Origin: Thermoplasmata archaeon
GTDB lineage: Archaea; Thermoplasmatota; Thermoplasmata; Lutacidiplasmatales; UBA184
Assembly: GCA_022750115.1 (NCBI GenBank)
Contig: JAKIWI010000006.1
Coordinates: 94,085-158,084 of the forward strand
Length of the DNA stretch: 64,000 nucleotides
Direction: 5' to 3'
The translations under genes and the position numbers were made by a program. This document shows, one piece after another, positions 33,440-41,056 of the stretch (position 1 is its first letter; each line of letters opens with the position of its first letter). The notes under the pieces were generated by a model. That model was not told the origin of the DNA, made no database searches, and saw only the letters and a program-made list of their open reading frames with translations.

Positions 33440-34489
33440 TCAGTGTTTCGGCCCGTACGCCGGCGACGGGATTCGGCCGACGAGCGATGCGGCGAGCGCG
33501 AGGACGACTCCCACGACGAGCAGGGCCCCGCCCGCCAGGAGGAGCGCGGGCTCCACGACCGCGGTGCTCGGGGGCGCGACCACGGGCGGAGGGGGAACAC
33601 CGACGTAGAGGTACCCCTCCATCCCGGCGCCGAGGTGGCCCGGGATTTCGCAGATGTACTGGTACACCCCCTTCTGGGTGATCGTGAAGTTCGCCCAGAC
33701 GACCTGGCCCGGCGTCAACGGCACGTTGACGTTCGCCGCCGGCGGGTGGGATTGGAAGTAGCTCGTGAAGTCGCCGGCCGTGACGTTCACGTCCGGCTGG
33801 GCGACGAGCGTCCAGGTGTGCGAGTTCGAGCCGAGGTTCGAGACCTCCACACTGACCGCGACAGGGAACGCCGTCGCGTTCGCCGCGAGGACCGAAGGGA
33901 CGAACGAGAGCCCGGCGTTCGCCGTCTGTTCTTGGAGCTGAACACCGGCGCCGCCGCCGGCCGCGGTGACGTTCAGGTAGCCGAACATGCCCGCCTGGAA
34001 CTGGTAGGGGACCACGCTCACGAATTCGTAGCTTCCGACCGCCGTCGACGGGATCGTGAAGTTCGCCCAGGCCGAGGCGCCCCCGTTGAGGGAGACGTTC
34101 GCCCACGAGCCATTCGAGTGGAAGAACTGGTCGACCTGGGCGGGGGACCAGCTGCGATTGAGCGTGATGTTGGTCGCCGAGACCGTGAAGGTGTGGGCGA
34201 ACGACCCGCGGTTGATCACGTGGATCGCCACCGGCGACCCCGAGGTCGCGGTCAGGGAGTTCGGAGCGAACGACGGCGTGTCGGTCATGTTCACCGTCAG
34301 GATCCCCGAGGCCGAACCGGAACCGCCGCCCCCGCTCGCGAACGAGCGAGGTCCGGCCGACGACCCGCTCCCGCCGGCCCTCAGGAGCAATCCGGTCAGG
34401 AGTAGTACCACCCCGAACGCGATCAGGCGGGAGGACCACCGGGCCGCGCGAGCCGCGCGCGGGGTACCACAGCGCCGCGAGCCCGCCAT
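33440..34489 (-). CDS. Two-domain cupredoxin, one domain without copper ligands
   Basis: A 349-aa membrane protein with an N-terminal anchor (about 21-37), two cupredoxin domains and a C-terminal helix (about 313-338). Domain 2 has the full type 1 copper set His224, Cys280, His285, Met290 (CEIPGHLGAGM). Domain 1 keeps His99 and Met168 but has Ser158 and Gln163 where Cys and His should be, so it should not bind type 1 copper. The degenerate domain may dock the partner. The promoter contains the TTCGTAC-N7-ATATCAAGC module found at coxII. Confidence 0.88.
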   Translation of the reverse strand: MAGSRRCGTPRAARAARWSSRLIAFGVVLLLTGLLLRAGGSGSSAGPRSFASGGGGSGSASGILTVNMTDTPSFAPNSLTATSGSPVAIHVINRGSFAHTFTVSATNITLNRSWSPAQVDQFFHSNGSWANVSLNGGASAWANFTIPSTAVGSYEFVSVVPYQFQAGMFGYLNVTAAGGGAGVQLQEQTANAGLSFVPSVLAANATAFPVAVSVEVSNLGSNSHTWTLVAQPDVNVTAGDFTSYFQSHPPAANVNVPLTPGQVVWANFTITQKGVYQYICEIPGHLGAGMEGYLYVGVPPPPVVAPPSTAVVEPALLLAGGALLVVGVVLALAASLVGRIPSPAYGPKH

Positions 34490-34518
34490 CGATGGTGCCG
34501 GCCGCCCGACGAAGGTTC

Positions 34519-34541
34519 GCTTGATATCCCTAGTGTACGAA
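34519..34541 (-). promoter_or_regulatory. TTCGTAC-N7-ATATCAAGC promoter of the two-domain cupredoxin
   Basis: The minus strand has TTCGTAC (34535-34541), a 7-nt spacer, and ATATCAAGC (34519-34527), 30-38 nt before the ATG. Both words and the spacing are identical to the coxII promoter at 26951-26973. Confidence 0.6.
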
Positions 34542-34558
34542 TCGTCGGCGCGCCGGTT

Positions 34559-35404
34559 TCACGTCGGTGGTGAAGGGGTGCCGGCGGCATCGTCCGGCGC
34601 GAATCGGCGGATGAGCTGGGTCGTGACCTCGAGCAGCGGATGGTGGGCCGAGCGGTCGATCTCGATGTCCGCGAGGGTGTGGAGGTTGTGGTCCCGCGCC
34701 ACCCGCTCCAACCCCGTCTCGGTTGCGGCGAACGCCTCGGGGTTGTCGCAGGTGAGGATGTACGCCTGCAGCTGGGCGAGCCCCATCTCCTGGGCGGCGA
34801 GGGCCCGGTGGTGGCCGTCGACGAGGATCCAGAGCTCGCCCTTCTGGACAACGAGCACGGGCTCCGCGAACCCGCGCTCGAGCTCGTAGCGGCGGCCCTC
34901 GAGCTCGTCCTCGAACACCTTCCACTGGGTGGGGAGCAGACGCGCGATCGGCACGAGCCCGCGCCGGGAGGAGAACGGGAGCTGGTAGCGCTCGGCGAGG
35001 AGTCGCTTCAGCGTGTCCGCCTTCGCGGGCGACGCGCGCTCGAAGTGCGAGCGGACGATGTCGAGGTTGGAGATCACGCCGACGAGACGGCCCGCCTCGT
35101 CGGTGATCGGGAGATCGCGGAGCCCGAAGCGGAAGATGATGCGCGCAACGTCGTCCAGCGCCATGTCCGGCGAGGCCGTGTACGTGCCGCCGCGGATGAT
35201 GTCCCGAAGGGGAGTCCCGCGATGCTGGGAGTTCCGCAGGAGCTCCTTCGCGCTGACGAACCCGACGAGCTTGCCGGTGCCGTCGGTCACGGGAAGCCCA
35301 TGGTGACGGCTCCGCGTGAGCCGGTCGATGGCGACGCCGACCGTCGTGCTTTCGTCCAGGTGCTCGACCTGGAGCACCATGTAGTCCCGGACGCGGACCG
35401 TCAT
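34559..35404 (-). CDS. CBS-pair protein with ParB/SerK-like domain
   Basis: A 281-aa protein: two CBS repeats (residues 1-125), which usually sense adenosyl nucleotides, then a domain of about 150 residues with LWILVDGHHRALAAQEMG (Asp196-Gly-His-His-Arg200). The DGHHR motif marks the ParB/sulfiredoxin fold, which includes the ADP-dependent serine kinase SerK of Thermococcus. It could therefore be a nucleotide-regulated small-molecule kinase rather than a DNA-binding protein (inference). The ATG overlaps the gmhA stop (ATGA), so it belongs to the heptose operon. Confidence 0.8.
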   Translation of the reverse strand: MTVRVRDYMVLQVEHLDESTTVGVAIDRLTRSRHHGLPVTDGTGKLVGFVSAKELLRNSQHRGTPLRDIIRGGTYTASPDMALDDVARIIFRFGLRDLPITDEAGRLVGVISNLDIVRSHFERASPAKADTLKRLLAERYQLPFSSRRGLVPIARLLPTQWKVFEDELEGRRYELERGFAEPVLVVQKGELWILVDGHHRALAAQEMGLAQLQAYILTCDNPEAFAATETGLERVARDHNLHTLADIEIDRSAHHPLLEVTTQLIRRFAPDDAAGTPSPPT

Positions 35405-35991
35405 CGCGGCGGAGGCGCGGGGGCCTCGTCCCGGAGGTAGGCCGTCAGGAGGTGGCAGACGAGGAGGTGCACGTCCTCGACGTGCTGCATCGAGTTCGAG
35501 GGAACGACGACCGGGATCTCGACCGCGTCCTTCAGCTTCCCGCCGCCGATGCCGGTGAGTCCGACGGTCCGAAGGCCCATCTTCCTCGCGACGGCCATCG
35601 CCTCGAGGACGTTCGGGGAGTTCCCGCTCCCCGAGATCCCGAAGGCGACATCGCCCGGAGCGGCGAGGGTCGCGAGCTGCTCGCTGAACACCTTCGCGTA
35701 CTCGGCGTCGTTCGCCCAGGCCGTCACGGTCTCGACGTTGTCGACGAGCGCGACGCACTTGAACCGTCGGCGGTCGCCGCGGATCGTCGCCTTGCCGATG
35801 TCCACGACAAAGTGCGAGGCCGTCGAAGCGCTGCCCCCGTTCCCGAAGAAGTAGATCGTGCGGTCCGCGGCCCGGGCCGTGAGCAGGACCGCCACGATCT
35901 GCTCGATCGCGCGGGCGAGGTAGGGGTCGGCGAGCGCGGCGTGGGTCTCCTCCACGTAGCGCCGGACATACGGCCCGATCTCCATCGTCAT
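35401..35991 (-). CDS. gmhA: Sedoheptulose-7-phosphate isomerase (GmhA-like)
   Basis: A 196-aa single SIS-domain enzyme that converts sedoheptulose-7-phosphate to heptose-7-phosphate. It has the family's FFGNGGSASTASHFVVD loop, the GISGSGNSPNVLEA phosphosugar site, and the late GLTGIGGGKLKD and HVEDVHLLVCHLL segments with His and Glu of the active site. The ATG at 35991 is chosen; a GTG at 36000 would give a GTGA overlap with hddA. It works with the heptose kinase encoded upstream. Confidence 0.9.
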   Translation of the reverse strand: MTMEIGPYVRRYVEETHAALADPYLARAIEQIVAVLLTARAADRTIYFFGNGGSASTASHFVVDIGKATIRGDRRRFKCVALVDNVETVTAWANDAEYAKVFSEQLATLAAPGDVAFGISGSGNSPNVLEAMAVARKMGLRTVGLTGIGGGKLKDAVEIPVVVPSNSMQHVEDVHLLVCHLLTAYLRDEAPAPPPR

Positions 35992-35996
35992 TCGCG

Positions 35997-36974
35997 TCAC
36001 CGGCCCACGAACAGGATGCGCGAGCCCTCCGGGGTGATCTTCACCGGGAGCCGGCGCATCGGCGACAAGGCGCTCGATATTTGAGCGTGCTGCGCGGACG
36101 GGTGCACGACGAGGAGAAACCCTCCGCCGCCCGCTCCCGTGATCTTGCCGCCCCACGCTCCGGCGGCCTTCGCCTTCGCGTACCACCCGTCGATCTGCTC
36201 GTTCGAGATCCCGGCGGAGAGCGAGCGCTTCAGCCGCCAACCCTCGTCGAGGATCGAGCCGACGGCGGCCCAGTCGTGGCGGAGAAACGCATCGCGGGTA
36301 TTGTCCGCGAGGGCGCGCATCGCGTCGAGGGTGCCGATGTTCTGGTCGGTCCGCGCCTCCTGGCCCTTCAGGATCCCCTCGGCCTTGCGAGTGAGTCCGG
36401 TGTAGAACAGGGACAGGTGGGAGGAGAACTCCTCCCGCTCCTTCGCCGTCAGCGGGATCGGCGTCGTGCGGACGGTGTCGTCGCTGCGGAATTCGAAGTG
36501 CCGGAGGCCGCCGAAGGCGGCGATGTACTGGTCCTGCTTGCCGAGCGTCCCGTGCAGGTCGTCGATCTCGATCTGGCACGCCTCTTCGGCGAGCTCGGCC
36601 GGGTCCTTCAGGACCCCCCGGTAGGCGTAGAGCGCGTTGAGGAGCCCGACGGTGAGGCTCGAGGACGAGCCCAGCCCGGTGCCTTCCCCAGGGATGTCGG
36701 CGATCGTGTGGATCTCGAGCGAGTCGCGAACCGTCGTTCGGCGCATCGCCTCGCGGGCGAGGCCGTGCTGGAGGTCCTCGAGGCGCTCGACGTTCTCGGT
36801 GCGGGAGTACGCGATCCGGATCGACTGGTCGAACTTCTCGTTGACGAGCACATGGACGTAGCGGTCGATCGCCGCGCTCACGACCGCCCCGCCCCCGTGC
36901 GAGCGGTAGTACGAGGCGAGGTCCGTGCCCCCGCCCGCGAAGGAGACGCGGAGCGGCGTCCGAGTGATGATCAT
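35997..36974 (-). CDS. hddA: Heptose-7-phosphate kinase (HddA-like GHMP kinase)
   Basis: A 325-aa GHMP-family sugar kinase. The N-terminal TRTPLRVSFAGGGTDLASYY is characteristic of HddA and related heptose or fucose kinases. The ATP loop is GTGLGSSSSLTVGLLNAL, and motif 3 is KITGAGGGGFLLVV. With GmhA next door it should phosphorylate D-glycero-D-manno-heptose-7-phosphate at C1, leading to GDP- or ADP-heptose for surface glycans. The phosphatase (GmhB) and nucleotidyltransferase (HddC) are not in the window. Confidence 0.9.
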   Translation of the reverse strand: MIITRTPLRVSFAGGGTDLASYYRSHGGGAVVSAAIDRYVHVLVNEKFDQSIRIAYSRTENVERLEDLQHGLAREAMRRTTVRDSLEIHTIADIPGEGTGLGSSSSLTVGLLNALYAYRGVLKDPAELAEEACQIEIDDLHGTLGKQDQYIAAFGGLRHFEFRSDDTVRTTPIPLTAKEREEFSSHLSLFYTGLTRKAEGILKGQEARTDQNIGTLDAMRALADNTRDAFLRHDWAAVGSILDEGWRLKRSLSAGISNEQIDGWYAKAKAAGAWGGKITGAGGGGFLLVVHPSAQHAQISSALSPMRRLPVKITPEGSRILFVGR

Positions 36975-37005
36975 CGTTCGCGGGGTCGGGGAGGCGCCCC
37001 GCTCC

Positions 37006-39042
37006 TTACGGCTTTGGGGCCGTTGTCGCTCGGTTCCACCGGGTGCGCCGGCCGAAGAACCCTCGCGCCGTCGCGGCGAGGTCGCCGGCGGGCTTGAGCT
37101 CGGGGATCGCCGAGGCGAACGCCGAGGCGCGGCGGTCGAGGATCACGCCGATCCCCCGGTCGTTCTCGGAGCGGATCATCCGCCCGAGGGCTTGCAGGAC
37201 GGCGCGCTGGGCGGGCGCCTCGACCGCATACTCCCAGCCGTGCCCGACCGTCGCATCGAGGTAGGTGCGCAACGCTTCCCGCTTCGCGCTCGGACGGGGA
37301 TACGGGATGCCCACGAGGACCACGGCTTCGAGTTCGTCGTCCGGGAAGTCGACCCCCTCGGCGATCCGACCGCCGGTCACCCCGAGCAGGACACCGCTCC
37401 CGGGTTCGGCCTTGAAGCCCTCGATCGACCGCCAGAGGTCGCTCATCGGGAGTCGGCGACTCTCGATCACCGCGTTCGCCGGGAGAGCTCCAGCGAGACC
37501 GGCCGCAAGGACCCGGTCCATCAGGTCGAAGCTCGGGAAGAACACGGCCGTCTTCACCGGTAGGCTCTGCAGGACCTCGGCGAGGCGGTCCGCCATCCGA
37601 CCGATCGCCGCCGGGTCGGATTGCAGCTCCTCGTACTGGGTCGTGACCAGGGTGTCGTAGAACACGAGCCGGTTCTCGGGCGGAAAGAACGAGGGGACCG
37701 CGAGGAGGCGGGTCGTCTCGTCGAGCCCGAGCGAGTCGCGATACTCGGGGAGCGGGGCGAGGGTCCCCGAGAGGTGAACGGAGAGGTGACAGCTGCGGAT
37801 CGGTTCGGCCGGTCCGCGGGCGTCGAGGGCATAGGCCTCGAGGGCGCGGCGCGGCTGGCGCGAGGCGACCTTGACGTACTCGGGGGCGGAGAGCTGCGGC
37901 CAAGAGAGGAGCGACAGCCCGACCGCGTGGACCCAGGAGCGGGGGAGCCGACGCTGGCGCCGCCGCTCGTCGCGGAGCGTCTCGCCCCAGGAGACCAGCG
38001 CGCCGAGCCAGGTGTCCAGGCGGTGCGAGGTCCCCCCGATCTCGGCGAGGAGCGTGTCCTCGAGCGCGTTCGTCGGAAGGATGACGTCGTCCTCGCTCCC
38101 GCACCGTTCGACGAGTTGGTCGATGGCGAGGCTGACGATCTCGAGAAGGCGGCTCGCGCTCGGGCCGTCGGGCAGCGCGAAGTCGCCGCGCTCGGCGACC
38201 TCGGCGCGCGCTCGACGGACCGATTCTTGCGGCAGCGAGACGGTGGACAGGTCTCGCAGGTGGTCGGGGAGGTGGTGGGCCTCGTCCACGACGAGGTCCA
38301 CGCGGTCGGCACCGACACCCATCCAGTCGAGGAGCGAGCGGCGGATGTGGGGGTGGAAGAAGAACGGGTAGGGCGCGGTGACGAGCCGTGCGCGTCCGGA
38401 GAGCTTCTTGGCGAGCTCGTACGGGCAGAAGTTCTCGTCGCGGCTGAACGCCTCGAACTCGTTCGGCGTGGGGATCTTCTGGCTGAACTTGTCGGAGAGG
38501 GATTCGATGTCCGCCTGCAGCACCCGGGCGTAGTAGGCGCACCCATCGAGGTCGGTGAGGTCGAGCGGCCCGGTCTCGGGGAGCTCGGGCGGCGGCTCCG
38601 TCCCGACCCCGTCGGCGAGCGACCGCTCTGTCGCGCGCTTTCGGTCGGCGCACAGCTTGCCGTGCTCCTCCGCGGTCGCCCCCTTCATCTCGGCGACCCG
38701 CTCGAGAAGGAAGCACCGTCGCTGCCGGCCCTGGAGCCCGACTGCGAGGATCGGTTGTTCGAGGCGGTGGGAGATCGCGCGCACCTCGGCGAGGACCTGG
38801 ACCTCCTGCGCGTGGGTCCGTACCAGGTAGAGGATCCGGTGGTCCGCCGCCACCGCGTGCTCGATCAGGGGCGCGAGGGCGGCGACGGTCTTGCCGCTCC
38901 CGGTCGGAGCGTCGACGAGGAGCGCTCCGCCCCGGCGCGTGAGCTCCTGCACAGCGCCCACGATCCGTTCTTGTCCGGGCCTCAGCCGGTACGGGAACAG
39001 AGCCGGGCTCTCCTGAAGGGTCGCGGACGGCGTCGTGGACAT
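37006..39042 (-). CDS. XPD/Rad3-like iron-sulfur DNA helicase
   Basis: A 678-aa superfamily 2 helicase. Walker A is APTGSGKT (45-52) and the DEAH box is 253-256. Between them four cysteines (Cys110, Cys131, Cys168, Cys206, the last in FCPYELAKK) form the [4Fe-4S] site of the XPD/FancJ/DinG family. The C-terminal half has the motif VI-like QALGRMIRSENDRG. It probably unwinds DNA 5' to 3' in repair. It precedes hddA tail to head (31 nt gap) with an AT-rich GCTTCAAAC about 35 nt before its own ATG. Confidence 0.92.
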   Translation of the reverse strand: MSTTPSATLQESPALFPYRLRPGQERIVGAVQELTRRGGALLVDAPTGSGKTVAALAPLIEHAVAADHRILYLVRTHAQEVQVLAEVRAISHRLEQPILAVGLQGRQRRCFLLERVAEMKGATAEEHGKLCADRKRATERSLADGVGTEPPPELPETGPLDLTDLDGCAYYARVLQADIESLSDKFSQKIPTPNEFEAFSRDENFCPYELAKKLSGRARLVTAPYPFFFHPHIRRSLLDWMGVGADRVDLVVDEAHHLPDHLRDLSTVSLPQESVRRARAEVAERGDFALPDGPSASRLLEIVSLAIDQLVERCGSEDDVILPTNALEDTLLAEIGGTSHRLDTWLGALVSWGETLRDERRRQRRLPRSWVHAVGLSLLSWPQLSAPEYVKVASRQPRRALEAYALDARGPAEPIRSCHLSVHLSGTLAPLPEYRDSLGLDETTRLLAVPSFFPPENRLVFYDTLVTTQYEELQSDPAAIGRMADRLAEVLQSLPVKTAVFFPSFDLMDRVLAAGLAGALPANAVIESRRLPMSDLWRSIEGFKAEPGSGVLLGVTGGRIAEGVDFPDDELEAVVLVGIPYPRPSAKREALRTYLDATVGHGWEYAVEAPAQRAVLQALGRMIRSENDRGIGVILDRRASAFASAIPELKPAGDLAATARGFFGRRTRWNRATTAPKP

Positions 39043-39126
39043 TCTCGAAGGGCTCGAGCGGGCCCCGGGGGTTTGAAGCTGAGCCTCTACGCGAACGTCG
39101 GTACCGGGCGAACGACCCCGCCGTTG

Positions 39127-39450
39127 CTACCCGTACGCGTAGCGGACGCCGTACGGTCCCCGGGGCATCGTCCATGTGACCGAGCCTTGGTCGCAGGCGA
39201 TGTCGCAGGCACCGCATTCCACGCAATCCTCGTAACGGAACACAAGGCGGCCCTCGATCCGCTCGTAGCACTGCGCGGGGCAGACGTTCGTGCAGAACGA
39301 GTGCGGGCAGCGCGCGCAGATCTCCGGCTTGACGGTGATGTGCGCGTGGTCGGCCGAGTCGGTCTGGTAACGGAGCGTGGCGAGGCGACGCTTGATCTCG
39401 ACCGCGGCGACGGGGGCGCCATGCGGGGGTTCCGACCCAGCTTCGGCCAC
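39127..39450 (-). CDS. FixX-like ferredoxin
   Basis: A 107-aa protein with two cysteine groups: CARCPHSFCTNVCPAQC, and CVECGACDIAC (a normal C-x2-C-x2-C-x3-C-type cluster site). This layout and the C-terminal GSVTWTMPRGPYGVRYAYG resemble FixX ferredoxins, which serve FixABC or electron-transfer-flavoprotein:quinone oxidoreductases. No fixABC or etf genes are in the window. The GTG at 39450 is chosen because a TATA-like GGCTCATAGG lies about 20-30 nt upstream; a longer frame opens at 39501. Confidence 0.82.
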   Translation of the reverse strand: MAEAGSEPPHGAPVAAVEIKRRLATLRYQTDSADHAHITVKPEICARCPHSFCTNVCPAQCYERIEGRLVFRYEDCVECGACDIACDQGSVTWTMPRGPYGVRYAYG

Positions 39451-39505
39451 GGCGATGCTAGGGGGGCCGGACCTATGAGCCGTTCGCCTCGGGGGGGCCA
39501 ACGGC

Positions 39506-40441
39506 CTACTTCGGCAACGTGGCGAGGTCGGCTTGCACGGCGGCGGCGCTCGCCTCGAACGCCTTCCGTTCCGAATCGGTCAGGGCGACCTCGACGACCT
39601 TCTCGACACCGGCGCGGCCGAGCCGCACCGGGACCCCGAGGCAGAGCCCCGAGAGCCCGTACTCCCCTTGGAGGTGGGCCGTGACGCCGAGCACGCGGTG
39701 CTCATCGTGGACGACCGCCCGGACCAACTCGGCCTGGGCCGCCGACGGGGCGTAGTAGGCGCTCCCCATCTTCAGAAGGTTCACGATCTCTCCCCCTCCG
39801 GCCTTGGTCCGCGCCACGATCGCGTCGAGTTTCTCCGCGGGCAGGAGACGCGTCAGGGGGACGCCGGAAACACTGGTGTGGGAGAGGACCGGGACCATCG
39901 TGTCGCCATGGGTCCCGAGGACGAAGCCGATGACGTCGCGCGGGGCGACGTGGAGCTCCTCCGCGACGAACCACCGGAAGCGCGCGGTATCGAGGGTGCC
40001 GGACTCGCCGAATACCCGGGCGGGGGGGAGTCCCGACACCTGGCGGAACCAGAACGTCATGACGTCGACCGGGTTCGTCACGACGATCACCGTTGCGTTC
40101 GGCGCCTGGCTCCGAACGGCTTCGGCGTGGCCGCGCAGGATCTCGGCGTTCTTGGTGAGCAGGTCGGAGCGGCTCATCCCGGGCTTCCGGGCGAGGCCCG
40201 CCGTTTCGACGACGACGTCCGCCCCGGCCAGGGCGTCGAGGGAGGTCGAGCCCGAAACACGGGTCGAGAACCCGAGGATCGGGGCCGACTCCTGGATGTC
40301 GAGCGCCTTCCCCTGCGGGAGGCCATCCACGATATCGATCAGGACGAGCTCGTCGCCGAGGTCCATCTCGGCCAGCCGCTGGGCGAGCGTGCCCCCGACG
40401 TTTCCGGCCCCGAGCACCGCGATCTTCCGGCCCCCCGACAT
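39506..40441 (-). CDS. mdh: Malate dehydrogenase (LDH-like)
   Basis: A 311-aa NAD(P)-dependent enzyme. It shows the Rossmann GAGNVGG, the Asp at the end of the second strand (LIDIVDG), the substrate arginines in ARKPGMSR (the first Arg marks malate rather than lactate specificity), NPVDVMTFW, and the catalytic His in GTHGDTMVP. It interconverts malate and oxaloacetate in the citric acid cycle. The ATG at 40441 starts right at the first strand; an in-frame ATG at 40483 would add 14 residues. Confidence 0.93.
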   Translation of the reverse strand: MSGGRKIAVLGAGNVGGTLAQRLAEMDLGDELVLIDIVDGLPQGKALDIQESAPILGFSTRVSGSTSLDALAGADVVVETAGLARKPGMSRSDLLTKNAEILRGHAEAVRSQAPNATVIVVTNPVDVMTFWFRQVSGLPPARVFGESGTLDTARFRWFVAEELHVAPRDVIGFVLGTHGDTMVPVLSHTSVSGVPLTRLLPAEKLDAIVARTKAGGGEIVNLLKMGSAYYAPSAAQAELVRAVVHDEHRVLGVTAHLQGEYGLSGLCLGVPVRLGRAGVEKVVEVALTDSERKAFEASAAAVQADLATLPK

Positions 40442-40591
40442 CCCCTCCGACCCTCCGGGCGCGAGCGAGCCGCGTCGGGTCATTACGGTGCCGGCCCGGG
40501 GCAGGAGCGACCTCCCGGCAGGTCGACCGGAGGACGCCGCCCTCGCAACGAAACCTTCATTCCTGAGAGGGGCGCTCCGCCCGTCGGGCCG

Positions 40592-40846
40592 ATGGACGTC
40601 GAGACGGTCCTCCAGAGCCTCCACGAGCGGGACAAGTGGCGGGGGCGCCTCCAGCTCCTGCGCGCCTCGCTTCGCGAGGTGCGCGAGCGCGAGCGGCGCC
40701 TCCAGACGCGGCTCCGCCGGATCAAGCGCGAGCTGGCGCAGCTCGCGAAGGTCTCGGATGCGCTTCTCGACCAAACGAGCCGAAACTTTTCGGGAGGGAC
40801 GACCCGTGGGCGTTCGCCGACGGACCCCCAGTTCACTTCACGATAA
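40592..40846 (+). CDS. Small coiled-coil protein, 84 aa
   Basis: Almost entirely one charged helix (residues 5-60) with heptad-like Leu spacing, Arg/Glu-rich, then a short polar tail. It could be prefoldin-like or a DNA/ribosome-associated helper; no family is certain. It overlaps the next small coiled-coil gene by 41 bp in another frame. The start is the first ATG after the divergent mdh gene; the nearest AT-rich site is TTCATTCC at about 40557-40564. Confidence 0.6.
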   Translation: MDVETVLQSLHERDKWRGRLQLLRASLREVRERERRLQTRLRRIKRELAQLAKVSDALLDQTSRNFSGGTTRGRSPTDPQFTSR

Positions 40847-41042
40847 GCTCGAGACGCTCCTCGCCGACCGCGCGGCCGTGGAGTCCGAGGCAGCCCGGCT
40901 ACGGCGCGAGGTCGAGTACCTCGCGAGCCAGGTTCGGCAGGCCGAGGAGCAGGTCCGCCACTACGAGGGCCTGCTGACCGAGCTCCGGAAGGACTGGGGC
41001 GGGGCGCCGAGACTCACCGACCTCGTTCGACGGCTCGGCTGA
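40806..41042 (+). CDS. Small coiled-coil protein, 78 aa
   Basis: A GTG-started 78-aa protein with a helix (about residues 10-65; KLETLLADRAAVESEAARL and similar) and a short C-terminal segment ending DLVRRLG. It overlaps the previous coiled-coil gene by 41 bp, so the pair may form a heterodimer made in fixed ratio (inference). It ends 14 nt before the ketopantoate reductase gene. Confidence 0.55.
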   Translation: MGVRRRTPSSLHDKLETLLADRAAVESEAARLRREVEYLASQVRQAEEQVRHYEGLLTELRKDWGGAPRLTDLVRRLG

Positions 41043-41056
41043 CGGACACGTCCCTC

